DNA of 54,862 bases, taken from contig MHAR01000008.1 of the NCBI GenBank assembly GCA_001803045.1, positions 1-54,862 on the forward strand. Direction: 5' to 3'. The DNA is from Ignavibacteria bacterium RIFOXYB12_FULL_35_14. GTDB taxonomy: Bacteria; Bacteroidota; Ignavibacteria; Ignavibacteriales; Ignavibacteriaceae. The position numbers and the translations under genes are program-made. Positions 8,100-16,363 of the stretch are shown piece by piece (position 1 is the stretch's first letter; each line of letters opens with the position of its first letter). Under the pieces are notes generated by a model. That model saw nothing but the letters and a program-made list of their open reading frames with translations, did not search any database and had not been told where the DNA came from.

Positions 8100-8654
8100 A
8101 TGTCCGAAGATACTTCAGATTTTGAATTGGTTAAGAGTTTTATAAATGGAGACGAAGCTTCATTCAATAAAATCATTAATAAGTATAAGCATAAGATTTA
8201 CTGGCATGCAAGGAGAATGACGGGAAATCACCTCGATGCCGATGAAGTGGTTCAAGAAGTTCTTTTAGTAATGTATAAGAAGCTTAAAGATTTTCAATTT
8301 AAGTCTTCACTCTACACTTGGATCTTTCGAATTGTCTCAACTAGGAGTTTGAATTATTTAAGAAAGAGATCTTTGAGGAAAATATTTTCTTTTGATGATC
8401 CCTCAACAGGTTTAATTAGCAGTAATGAAGATGTAGTCAATAATTTAGAAATGAGAGAAAAACTTCAAAAAATTGATAAACTTCTTCAGAGGCTTACAGT
8501 GAAGCAAAGGGAAATTTTTATTATGAGAAATTATAATGAACTTTCATACGAGGAGATATCTAAATTAACCGGTAAAAGTATTGGTGGTTTAAAAGCAAAC
8601 TACTTCCATGGAGTAAATAAAATTTTGGAGCTATTGAAAAATTATGAAAATTAA
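8100..8654 (+). CDS. ECF-family RNA polymerase sigma factor
   Basis: This 184-aa protein has a sigma region 2 at about residues 21-90 (DADEVVQEVLLVMYKKLKDF, then YTWIFRIVSTRSLNYLRKR) and a region 4 at about 125-178 (LTVKQREIFIMRNYNELSYE, then KLTGKS..GLKANYFHGVNK). There is no region 3, as expected for ECF sigma factors. The next gene overlaps it by 11 bp and has a membrane segment, the usual arrangement of a sigma factor and its anti-sigma. Its targets probably include the neighbouring Spy-like genes, which is inference from position. Confidence 0.92.
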   Translation: MSEDTSDFELVKSFINGDEASFNKIINKYKHKIYWHARRMTGNHLDADEVVQEVLLVMYKKLKDFQFKSSLYTWIFRIVSTRSLNYLRKRSLRKIFSFDDPSTGLISSNEDVVNNLEMREKLQKIDKLLQRLTVKQREIFIMRNYNELSYEEISKLTGKSIGGLKANYFHGVNKILELLKNYEN

Positions 8655-9249
8655 TAAACGAATAATTCTTTACCTGGATAATCAAATGAAGGAAGAGGAG
8701 AAACGGGTTTTTGAAGCTGAATTGGACAAATCTCCCGAACTTTCAAATCAACTCAAACATTATAATAATGTCATGCAAAGCTTGAAAATTGATGAACAGA
8801 ATTATTCTGATCAAGATTATTTTGTGAATCTCGTTCCGAATATTAGAAAAATCCTATCAGCAGAGAAAAAGCCATCCAAATTTAAAACTGCCTATGCACT
8901 AACAGCATTTGCATCAGTATTAGTAGTTGTTCTGTTAATCTTCAATATTTTCAGGGCATCTGAAAACAATTCTGTAGATAAACTGCTTTCGACATTAAGT
9001 GAAAACGAAGTAACTGAGATATTGGATTATTATTCAGATGATTTATCGACCATGAACACCGAACAGCTAAATGGAACTTCTGATTCACTTCTTACTGAAC
9101 TAATTTCTTCTGAACTGAATCTTCAAGAAGCAGATTTGAACAGCTTAGTTTTTACTGATGAAATTAGTATCGAGAGCGTATATTCAGAAATTAAATCGGA
9201 AGAAGCAGATTTTATCTACAACGAAATTATAAATAAAAAATATTTTTAG
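8644..9249 (+). CDS. Probable membrane anti-sigma factor
   Basis: The 201-aa protein has a short helical cytoplasmic N-terminus (ILYLDNQMKEEEKRVFEAEL), as in anti-sigma factors that cap ECF proteins. One membrane helix lies at about residues 83-103 (AYALTAFASVLVVVLLIF), followed by an acidic periplasmic part of about 95 residues. No zinc-binding HxxxCxxC motif is present. It overlaps the sigma gene by 11 bp, and the secreted Spy-like protein follows 8 nt later. The assignment rests on topology and context rather than a strong domain match. Confidence 0.75.
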   Translation: MKINKRIILYLDNQMKEEEKRVFEAELDKSPELSNQLKHYNNVMQSLKIDEQNYSDQDYFVNLVPNIRKILSAEKKPSKFKTAYALTAFASVLVVVLLIFNIFRASENNSVDKLLSTLSENEVTEILDYYSDDLSTMNTEQLNGTSDSLLTELISSELNLQEADLNSLVFTDEISIESVYSEIKSEEADFIYNEIINKKYF

Positions 9250-9257
9250 GAGAAAAA

Positions 9258-9734
9258 ATGTTACACAAAAATTTATTAACGATTTTATCAGTTTTTATGC
9301 TTCTGACATCGGTGTTGGCGCAAAGACATGAACGAATGAAACCAATGCAGAAAATGGAAGAATTGAGAAAGATTAAGTTGATTGAAATTCTTCAAATGAA
9401 TGAAGAAACGAGCGTAAAGTTCTTCACCCGACGTTATGAACATATGAAAAGGATTGAAAATCTTAACCAGACAGGCAAAGAAAAAATGGATCAGATTGAT
9501 GAACTGTTAACTGGACAAAAAGAAAATAGTGACCAGGTTCTTAAAAAAGCGATTGATGAATATCTGCAAATACAAGAGAATATAATGCGAGAACGTCAAA
9601 ATTTCTTAAAGTCTGCTACTGAGATCTTGACCATTGAGCAAATGGGCAAACTAGTTGTATTTGAAGAAAAATTTCGCAATGAGGTCAGCGGCCTGCTATT
9701 CAGAGAGAGGTTCAAGAAGCAGCGAGACAATTAA
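9258..9734 (+). CDS. Small secreted Spy/CpxP-like protein
   Basis: The 158-aa protein has a signal peptide (NLLTILSVFMLLTSVLAQ) and an all-helical, charged mature part with the pattern LRKIKLIEILQMNEETSVKF, and later FLKSATEILTIEQMGKLVVF, where LTIEQ resembles the LTXXQ signature. It is the third gene of the sigma/anti-sigma transcript. A periplasmic partner that tells the anti-sigma factor about envelope state, as CpxP does for CpxA, is a reasonable guess without direct proof. AGGAG lies at the stop of the preceding gene. Confidence 0.7.
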   Translation: MLHKNLLTILSVFMLLTSVLAQRHERMKPMQKMEELRKIKLIEILQMNEETSVKFFTRRYEHMKRIENLNQTGKEKMDQIDELLTGQKENSDQVLKKAIDEYLQIQENIMRERQNFLKSATEILTIEQMGKLVVFEEKFRNEVSGLLFRERFKKQRDN

Positions 9735-9775
9735 ATTAACTTTGCAAATAAAACAGTGTAAAAATCTCCACTCTG

Positions 9776-9806
9776 TTGATTTTCTAACCCTTCCGCTATA
9801 TTTTTG
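9776..9806 (+). promoter_or_regulatory. Bacteroidota-type promoter of tRNA-Leu
   Basis: TTG (9776-9778), 20 nt, then TATTTTTG (9799-9806), a full match to the -7 consensus TAnnTTTG. Transcription would start near 9812, a few bases before the tRNA. Confidence 0.6.
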
Positions 9807-9818
9807 GCGTTAATTATT

Positions 9819-9902
9819 GCGGAAGTGGTGAAACTGGTATACACGCTACTTTGAGGGGGTAGTGCCGTAACTGGCTTGCGGGTTCGAGTCCCGCCTTCCG
9901 CA
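9819..9902 (+). tRNA. tRNA-Leu (GAG)
   Basis: A class II tRNA of 84 nt. The acceptor stem GCGGAAG / CTTCCGC is perfect. The anticodon stem CTACT / GGTAG encloses the loop TTGAGGG, giving anticodon GAG. The variable arm GCC-GTAACT-GGC is long, as in leucine tRNAs, and the T arm is GCGGG-TTCGAGT-CCCGC. The 3' CCA is not encoded in full. Confidence 0.95.
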
Positions 9903-9931
9903 CACACATTTATCAACAATAAAGGATGAAC

Positions 9932-10696
9932 ATGAAAAAAGTCACTTTCTCTGCATTCGCAGTAATTTTATTTCTGGTATCAGTTCTTTCTGTTTATGCA
10001 CAAGAAATGAATCCTGAGGCTGCTAAGCTTTATAACGCGGGTAATGAAAAACTTAAAGCCGGCAATTATGGTGCTGCTATTACGCACTATGAGGATGCTT
10101 TGAAAATTCAACAAGATTATCGAATTTTTTATCAGAAGGGAATTTCTCAACGAAAAGCAGGCAAGCTTCAAGACGCTAAGGTAACTTTTGAGGAATGTAT
10201 AAAATTAAAATCCGATTTTGATGGAGCTTATAACGCTCTTGGTGGTGTGCTCTTTTCTATGGGGAACCTTAATGAAGCAGTTTCAAATTTTGAGAAAGTA
10301 TTACAAATATCAACAAACAATAATACAAAGAATACTGTAAAGAAGAATTTAGCTAAGGCTTATGCTAAACTTGGCACTAACGAAATTTCCGGTGGAAATT
10401 CTTCGAAAGCCATTGAGTACCTAACAAAATCAATTGAGTACGATAATTACGATGCAGCTTATCTCTCGCTTGCTAAACTTTATTCCGAGACTGGAAATTA
10501 TGACAAATCTCTTACAGCTAGTGAAAGTGCTATGAAATATAGATCATCAATCAGCAAAGGCGGACCTTATTATTACATGGGCATCGCTTACAAGTTTAAA
10601 GGTGATACACAGAAAGCGAAAGAAATGTTCAATAATGCAAAGGCAGATCCTCAATACAAAAAAACTGCTGAGTACGAACTTACACTTTTGCAGTAA
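9932..10696 (+). CDS. Secreted tetratricopeptide-repeat protein
   Basis: The protein of about 254 aa has a signal peptide (KKVTFSAFAVILFLVSVLSVYA) and then about six TPR units, for example AKLYNAGNEKLKAGNYGAAI, FDGAYNALGGVLFSMGNLNE and GPYYYMGIAYKFKGDTQKAK. TPR arrays bind other proteins, and this one should act in the periplasm. ATGs exist at 9926 and 9932. AAGGA at 9922-9926 is correctly placed only for 9932. It lies 29 nt after tRNA-Leu and has its own terminator, so it forms a small unit with the tRNA. The partner is unknown. Confidence 0.85.
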   Translation: MKKVTFSAFAVILFLVSVLSVYAQEMNPEAAKLYNAGNEKLKAGNYGAAITHYEDALKIQQDYRIFYQKGISQRKAGKLQDAKVTFEECIKLKSDFDGAYNALGGVLFSMGNLNEAVSNFEKVLQISTNNNTKNTVKKNLAKAYAKLGTNEISGGNSSKAIEYLTKSIEYDNYDAAYLSLAKLYSETGNYDKSLTASESAMKYRSSISKGGPYYYMGIAYKFKGDTQKAKEMFNNAKADPQYKKTAEYELTLLQ

Positions 10697-10718
10697 TTCC
10701 GTTTTATGTTTGATTTAT

Positions 10719-10750
10719 AATCCCTCTTAATAGCTGGAGGGATTTTTTTT
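10719..10750 (+). terminator. Rho-independent terminator after the TPR gene
   Basis: The stem AATCCCTC / GAGGGATT (10719-10726, 10737-10744) has a 10-nt loop and runs into eight T. Confidence 0.9.
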
Positions 10751-10863
10751 ATCTGGCAATATTCTTCATTCTTTTGATTGAATTTTCCTTACAGCGATCA
10801 TTCAAGAAAAAGGGCTTACTTAAGACTTTGCTTTAAGTGAGTTTGCATATTCCATTAAATAGC

Positions 10864-10895
10864 TTGCTTTTAAAATTATTAAAAACCTATATTTG
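10864..10895 (+). promoter_or_regulatory. Candidate promoter of the DUF92-TPR-TonB operon
   Basis: TTG (10864-10866), 21 nt, TATATTTG (10888-10895), a full TAnnTTTG match. The predicted start is near 10901, 79 nt before the DUF92 gene. The 283-nt gap from 10697 holds only the preceding terminator and this site. Confidence 0.5.
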
Positions 10896-10979
10896 TCACG
10901 AATTAAAAAGAGTTTTTAGATTTGGTGTCAAAGTTCATTTAGGCTCACTATCAATTTCTTAATCATGAATCTAATTTAG

Positions 10980-11771
10980 ATGATATTGAACGTATTTTCT
11001 GGTGTAATCTTTGGATTAATTATTTCGATAATTTCTTACAAGCTAAAATTGCTTAAACTAAATGGTGCAATTGCAACTTTCTTTTTGGCATGGATCATTT
11101 TCGGTTTCGGGCATGTTAAATGGACAGTTCCCATTTTGATCTTTTTCATTTTATCGAGTTTGCTATCAAAACTTCAAAAAAAAATAAATCCCAAAATTAA
11201 TTCTGTTTTTCAAAAGGGTAATGTACGAGACCATGTTCAAGTTTTGGCTAATGGAGGATTTCCTGGAATATTAGTTTTAATAAATCAGATTCACAGTTCG
11301 GAACTTTTTTATATTGCTTACGTCTCAGCAATAGCCGCAGTTTGTTCGGATACTTGGGCAACAGAAATTGGGACACTAATTAAAGCAAAAACTTTTAACA
11401 TTATTAATTTTCATCAGGTTGAACAAGGAATTTCCGGTGGAGTTTCGTTACTAGGTTTTACCGGTGCGGCATTGGGAGCTATCATAATTTCAACTTCAGC
11501 GTTACCGTGGTTAAATAATATAAGTGAACTCATGACGATCATTTTTATTTCGGGATTACTTGGAAGCACCTTGGATAGTGTTTTGGGTTCTACTTTGCAA
11601 GGAAAATTTAATTGCATCATTTGTGACAAAACTGTTGAAAATAAAATTCACTGCGGGAAAAATTCAGTTCATATAAATGGAGTTACGTGGTTGAACAACG
11701 ATGCTGTCAACTTAGCAGCAAGCTTTTTTGGAGGATTTTTTTCTATTGCACTAGTGAAATTAATCATATGA
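10980..11771 (+). CDS. DUF92 integral membrane protein
   Basis: This is a 263-aa polytopic membrane protein of the DUF92 (TIGR00297) family. It starts NVFSGVIFGLIISIISYKLK. The diagnostic stretches are LANGGFPGI, AAVCSDTWATEIGTL, GISGGVSLLGFTGA and GLLGSTLDSVLGSTLQG. The family includes the plant and cyanobacterial phytyl-phosphate kinase VTE6, so a prenyl-phosphate kinase activity is possible, but it is not shown for this clade. The stop overlaps the next gene's ATG (ATGA, 11768-11771), coupling it to the TPR protein. Confidence 0.88.
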   Translation: MILNVFSGVIFGLIISIISYKLKLLKLNGAIATFFLAWIIFGFGHVKWTVPILIFFILSSLLSKLQKKINPKINSVFQKGNVRDHVQVLANGGFPGILVLINQIHSSELFYIAYVSAIAAVCSDTWATEIGTLIKAKTFNIINFHQVEQGISGGVSLLGFTGAALGAIIISTSALPWLNNISELMTIIFISGLLGSTLDSVLGSTLQGKFNCIICDKTVENKIHCGKNSVHINGVTWLNNDAVNLAASFFGGFFSIALVKLII

Positions 11772-14743
11772 ATAAAATAATCTTATCTCTCATCTTTTTG
11801 ATGCTTCTTTCTTCTCAGATTCTCCCGCAATCGGCTGCTGAAAAATTTAATCTTGGGACGAAGGCATTTGTTACTAAAGATTATGTAGAAGCGTACAACT
11901 ACTTTGAGAGTTTCTTCAATGAGCATAATGAGATTGATGAAATGTACTCCACTGCAAAGTATTATTCCGGTGAATCACTTTTAAATTTAGGTGAAAAGCA
12001 CGCAGCAAAAGAACGATTCGAGTTTCTGGTTAATAATTATAAATGGTCAACTTTCAGAGATGCTGCGCTATATAAATTGGGATTGATTTATTTCGATACA
12101 AAAAAGTTCGAACAATCAAGAGATCGATTAAATATTCTGATCAATAATTATCCAACAAGCCAATATTTTGGACCTGCGTTGTATTGGATTGGCGAATCGT
12201 ATGTTGAAGAGGGAGGAATTGATGTAGCTATAAAATATTTAGAAGATGCTGTAGCTAAAAGAAAAAGTAACAAATATATTGATTATTCGATCTACACCTT
12301 GGCAAATGTATATGAAAGAAAAGGTGAATATCAAAAAGCCGTTGAATATTACGATCAGCTTCTTTCTTTCCATAAAGAAAGTAAGTTTGCGCCAATAGCA
12401 CAATTCAGAATTGGTTATTGCTACTTCCAATTGAAAGAATATCAATCAGCAATTCTTGAACTTAACAATCCAACCATTGAATCTTTACCAACCGACATTC
12501 ATTCCGAAGCTTTATACTTGCTCGCTAATTCACACTACAGGCTTTCAGAGTTCTCAAATGCGGAAGATGTTTTTCTGAAATTTATTGTTGATCATCCCGG
12601 TTCTAATTTATTGAGAAATACAAAGTACGGACTTGCATGGTCATATTTTCAACAAGAAAAATACAATGATGCCTTCGAAGTTTTTAACACTTTATCCTTA
12701 GTTGATGATAGTATTGGTGGGAATTCTTTTTATTGGAAAGCTGAATCAAAACGTTATGCCGGCAAAGAGAGCGAAGCATTGACGATCTTTAAAGAATTTG
12801 TTCAAAAATATCCGGGCTCGGTTTTGGTAAACAATGCAAAATATCAAGTCGGAGGAATTTTCTTTACCGGAGATAAATTCAAGGACTCGGAAAAATATCT
12901 TTTAGAATCTGTTGATTCAGATAATGCAATCGTTAAATCAAAAGCATATATACTGCTCGGTGAAATGAACTTGAACAATCAAAATTATTCAGCAGCAAGA
13001 AAGAATTTCAAAACAACACTTAGCATTGCTGACACACTCTCCGATATTTATTCCAACGCTTTGTTAGGTTTAGGAATAAGTTCATTTTATTTAAAGCAAT
13101 ATAATGAAGCAGCCAGAAGCTTAATCGATCTTGAAACAAAAGATGCGAGCTTCAATCACAATAAAGTTAGTTTTTATTTAGCTGAAAGTTACTTTGCAAA
13201 AGGCAATTATGCCGAAGCTGTGAAGCGATATAATAAAATTGATAAAGACGATAGAGGATTGAACGGCTTAAGTCAGTATGGAAAAGGATATTCCTATTTC
13301 AATTTGAAAGATTATGAAAATGCGATATTATCTTTTTCCAATTTCATAAAGAAAAATCCAACCGATATAAGAAATCTAGATGCTCGTTTACGACTTGCGG
13401 ACAGTTATTATGGTAATAAAAATTATATTTCTGCTGGAAGGATTTATAAAGAAATATTTTTGTCGAATGAAGAAAAAGCTAGAGATCCGTATGTTCACTA
13501 TCAGTATGCACAAGCCCTTTTCAAGGGAGGAAACACTTCAGAGGCAATTAGCGAATTCAGAATATTGCAAAGCACATTTCCCGAGTCCGAATACGCTGAT
13601 AAATCATTGTACATTGTTGGATGGATATTCTTTCAAAAGAATAGTTATAACGATGCAATTAATAGCTACAGAGTTTTGCTGAATACATATCCCAATTCTT
13701 CACTTAATCCCATAGTGTATTATTCTATCGGTGATGCTTTCTTCAACTTGAATAAATATGACTCGGCGATAGTCAATTACCAAAAAGTTATAAATCAATA
13801 TCCGTACTCAAATTATGTATTCGATGCGGTAAATGGAATTCAATATTGCTATGTTGCGCAGAACCAGGATGATAAAGCAATTAAATTGATAGATGAATTC
13901 GTGAGTAAAAATCCGGGACTTAGCTTTTCGGATCAAATATTTTTTAAGAAAGGAGAGATTTATTACAGTCAAGCTTCTTATGAAAAAGCCAAGACGAGCT
14001 ATAAGGAATTTGCATCGGGTTATCCTAAAAGCGAGCTGATTGCAGATGCATATTACTGGATTGGTAAATCTGCGCAAAACCTTAATCAGTTCGACGAAGC
14101 AATATTCAATTTCAATAGAGTTTTTGATTCTTACCCTAACAGTGAATTAGCCGCAGCATCTGTAATTGAGATGGGAAATATTTATAATCAGCAGAAAAAA
14201 TACGACTTAGCTTTAGCTGTTTATGATAAGGGAAGTGAAAAACTTTCGAATTCGCCGCAAATTGCCGAAATACTTTTTATGCGGGCAACTACATATGCCA
14301 ACAGCGGCGATATAATCAATGCATATCAAGTGTTTGATGAGATAGTTCAATATCATAGGGAAACTGTTTTTGCAGATAGATCGAAATTTGAAATTGGTTT
14401 GATCGAATATTCTGCACGGAGATATGACAATGCTGTGGTTTATTTGAGAAGCTTAGGTGATTCACGAACCGATGAGCTTGGAGCAAAAGCACAATTTTAT
14501 TTAGGAATGTCGCTATTCGAACAAGGAAAAACCGGCGAGGCAATTTCAGCATTTGTTAGAGTTAGAACTGTGTATTCATCCTATGGCGAATGGCTTTCGC
14601 GCTCAACTCTAATGCTGGGTGATTGTTACATAAAACTGAAAGATTTTGAAAAAGCCAGGCAATTTTATCGCGATGTAATTGCTAAACATCGCGGTGATGA
14701 GATCGGCAGAAGCGCACAGAAGAAATTGAGAGAAATCGAATGA
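11768..14743 (+). CDS. Large secreted TPR protein of an envelope operon
   Basis: The protein has 991 aa from ATG 11768. An ATG 81 nt upstream, inside the DUF92 gene, is in frame, but only 11768 gives a clean signal peptide (NKIILSLIFLMLLSSQILPQ). The rest is more than twenty TPR-like helical hairpins with the YfiO/YbgF flavour, such as AKYYSGESLLNLGEKHAAKE, YWIGESYVEEGGIDVAIKYL and YYWIGKSAQNLNQFDEAIFN. It probably serves as a long periplasmic scaffold. It is coupled at both ends (ATGA at 11768 and again at 14740-14743) to the DUF92 and barrel genes, so the three are likely made in step. Confidence 0.9.
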   Translation: MNKIILSLIFLMLLSSQILPQSAAEKFNLGTKAFVTKDYVEAYNYFESFFNEHNEIDEMYSTAKYYSGESLLNLGEKHAAKERFEFLVNNYKWSTFRDAALYKLGLIYFDTKKFEQSRDRLNILINNYPTSQYFGPALYWIGESYVEEGGIDVAIKYLEDAVAKRKSNKYIDYSIYTLANVYERKGEYQKAVEYYDQLLSFHKESKFAPIAQFRIGYCYFQLKEYQSAILELNNPTIESLPTDIHSEALYLLANSHYRLSEFSNAEDVFLKFIVDHPGSNLLRNTKYGLAWSYFQQEKYNDAFEVFNTLSLVDDSIGGNSFYWKAESKRYAGKESEALTIFKEFVQKYPGSVLVNNAKYQVGGIFFTGDKFKDSEKYLLESVDSDNAIVKSKAYILLGEMNLNNQNYSAARKNFKTTLSIADTLSDIYSNALLGLGISSFYLKQYNEAARSLIDLETKDASFNHNKVSFYLAESYFAKGNYAEAVKRYNKIDKDDRGLNGLSQYGKGYSYFNLKDYENAILSFSNFIKKNPTDIRNLDARLRLADSYYGNKNYISAGRIYKEIFLSNEEKARDPYVHYQYAQALFKGGNTSEAISEFRILQSTFPESEYADKSLYIVGWIFFQKNSYNDAINSYRVLLNTYPNSSLNPIVYYSIGDAFFNLNKYDSAIVNYQKVINQYPYSNYVFDAVNGIQYCYVAQNQDDKAIKLIDEFVSKNPGLSFSDQIFFKKGEIYYSQASYEKAKTSYKEFASGYPKSELIADAYYWIGKSAQNLNQFDEAIFNFNRVFDSYPNSELAAASVIEMGNIYNQQKKYDLALAVYDKGSEKLSNSPQIAEILFMRATTYANSGDIINAYQVFDEIVQYHRETVFADRSKFEIGLIEYSARRYDNAVVYLRSLGDSRTDELGAKAQFYLGMSLFEQGKTGEAISAFVRVRTVYSSYGEWLSRSTLMLGDCYIKLKDFEKARQFYRDVIAKHRGDEIGRSAQKKLREIE

Positions 14744-16338
14744 AAAATTTTTTAACATTCATTTTCATTTTTACCTTTTCCTCTTCTGTCTTTGGGCAGG
14801 ATGATAAAGGAAAGAATCCAAATGTTGAACTTCCCGATTTCGTTATCACAGGCAGCGATGTTGTAGCGCTTCAAAAAGGAAAAAAGATTGATCCGGGCAC
14901 AATTCCTATCTTGGATGAACAATTTCTTAAACCCAATTATTCTCCGGAGGATTTAGCATTGCGGGAATTGTCCGATCCGGTCAGGAATCAATTCAGCTTA
15001 ACTGACTCCTTAAATTATTTCACGGGTAAGTTAGAAGCCGGTGCCGGCATTTACACTTTACCAATAGTTAATTTTTCTTTATCCAGTCCTTTTGAGAATG
15101 GTCTCTTTCAAATTACTGCAAGCGGAAAGAACAGAAGAGCATTTATAGATAACAGCGAGCAATATTATATCAATGGCGGTGTAAATGTTTTTTATCAGTT
15201 AGAGAATGAATCGATGCTCCTCAACGGTACTAAGTTTCAATTTCACGGCGACTATGGTAGAACTTCATATCAACTTTATGCTGCAAATGATCCGTTCATC
15301 AAAAGAAATTTGAACAAGGGCAATGTTTCATTAAATATTGAAAATTTATTGGAAGAGAAATTCAATTATGCCATTAATTTTTCAGACGACATTCATTCGC
15401 TTCAGGATAATATTTATTCTGAAAACCTCTTGAACATTGGTGCAAATTTCCGGGCGAACATCTCGGAATTTAGTTTCGGAGTCAGGTCATTATACAAAGT
15501 TCAATTTCTGAAAAACGATATTGTGAATGAAAGCACTAAGGATTTTATTTCAGTACTACCATTTGTTGGCTATTCATATCAAAATAATCTTAAAGCATCG
15601 ATTGGATTAAATTATTCTAATTTTAATGATCAGGCTAAAACTTATCCTTATTTATTTTTCGGCTCAAAAGTTAACGACTGGTTTTCAATCCTAGCTGAGT
15701 ATTCTCCGCAAACGGTTTTTTTAGGGAATGGATATTTCTTAGATATGAATCCATATTTTTTCATTCAAAATTTTGTCAATGTTACTTATGAAAAGAATAA
15801 TGCATTCCATGTTTCTGCAAAATATGATTATGATAAGTTTTATGAAATAAATGGCGGGCTAAAATATTTCTCATCACCTTCACTCCCATATTTTTATAGC
15901 TCAGCTCTTAAAGGAAGATTTAATGTGGCAGTATCGTCCGCAAAAAGTTATACGGGATATGTTAATCTGCTTTTTCATCTTGGTCCTTATGGATATTTTT
16001 ATGGCAGCATCGAGCTGAATCAGACAAAAATGAGCGATGGAAAAATTTTGCCTTATCATCCGGCATTATCTTCGTACTTGTCTTACGGTTACAATTTTAA
16101 TTTTGGATTGAATTCAGAGTTGACTTTAGATTATCTTTCCAAGCAGTACATGGATATTTCAAACGACAATTTTATTAATCCTTTTGTAAATTTAGCATTA
16201 GATTTTACATATAAAATTTCACCAGAATTCAATTTGACATTGGAACTCAACAATTTGCTTAACAGGAAGAATTATCGTTGGTTTGAGTACGAGGAAATGC
16301 CTCTTGATCTTGTATTTGGTTTGATTTACAGATGGTAG
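14740..16338 (+). CDS. Outer-membrane beta-barrel protein without a plug domain
   Basis: The 532-aa protein has a signal peptide (KNFLTFIFIFTFSSSVFGQ), then a short stretch VELPDFVITGSDVVALQ that may act as a TonB-box-like region. Many alternating hydrophobic and aromatic beta strands follow. It ends in FGLIYRW, an aromatic C-terminal residue as used by the BAM machinery. The strand pattern of the C-terminal half (FTYKISPEFNLTLELNNLLN) resembles TonB-dependent receptors, but no plug domain is seen. It is encoded between the TPR scaffold and the HU/SPOR, TolQR and TonB genes, which suggests it is energised by them. Confidence 0.8.
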   Translation: MKNFLTFIFIFTFSSSVFGQDDKGKNPNVELPDFVITGSDVVALQKGKKIDPGTIPILDEQFLKPNYSPEDLALRELSDPVRNQFSLTDSLNYFTGKLEAGAGIYTLPIVNFSLSSPFENGLFQITASGKNRRAFIDNSEQYYINGGVNVFYQLENESMLLNGTKFQFHGDYGRTSYQLYAANDPFIKRNLNKGNVSLNIENLLEEKFNYAINFSDDIHSLQDNIYSENLLNIGANFRANISEFSFGVRSLYKVQFLKNDIVNESTKDFISVLPFVGYSYQNNLKASIGLNYSNFNDQAKTYPYLFFGSKVNDWFSILAEYSPQTVFLGNGYFLDMNPYFFIQNFVNVTYEKNNAFHVSAKYDYDKFYEINGGLKYFSSPSLPYFYSSALKGRFNVAVSSAKSYTGYVNLLFHLGPYGYFYGSIELNQTKMSDGKILPYHPALSSYLSYGYNFNFGLNSELTLDYLSKQYMDISNDNFINPFVNLALDFTYKISPEFNLTLELNNLLNRKNYRWFEYEEMPLDLVFGLIYRW

Positions 16339-16363
16339 ACCCAAAAATAAAACATAGTAAGAA

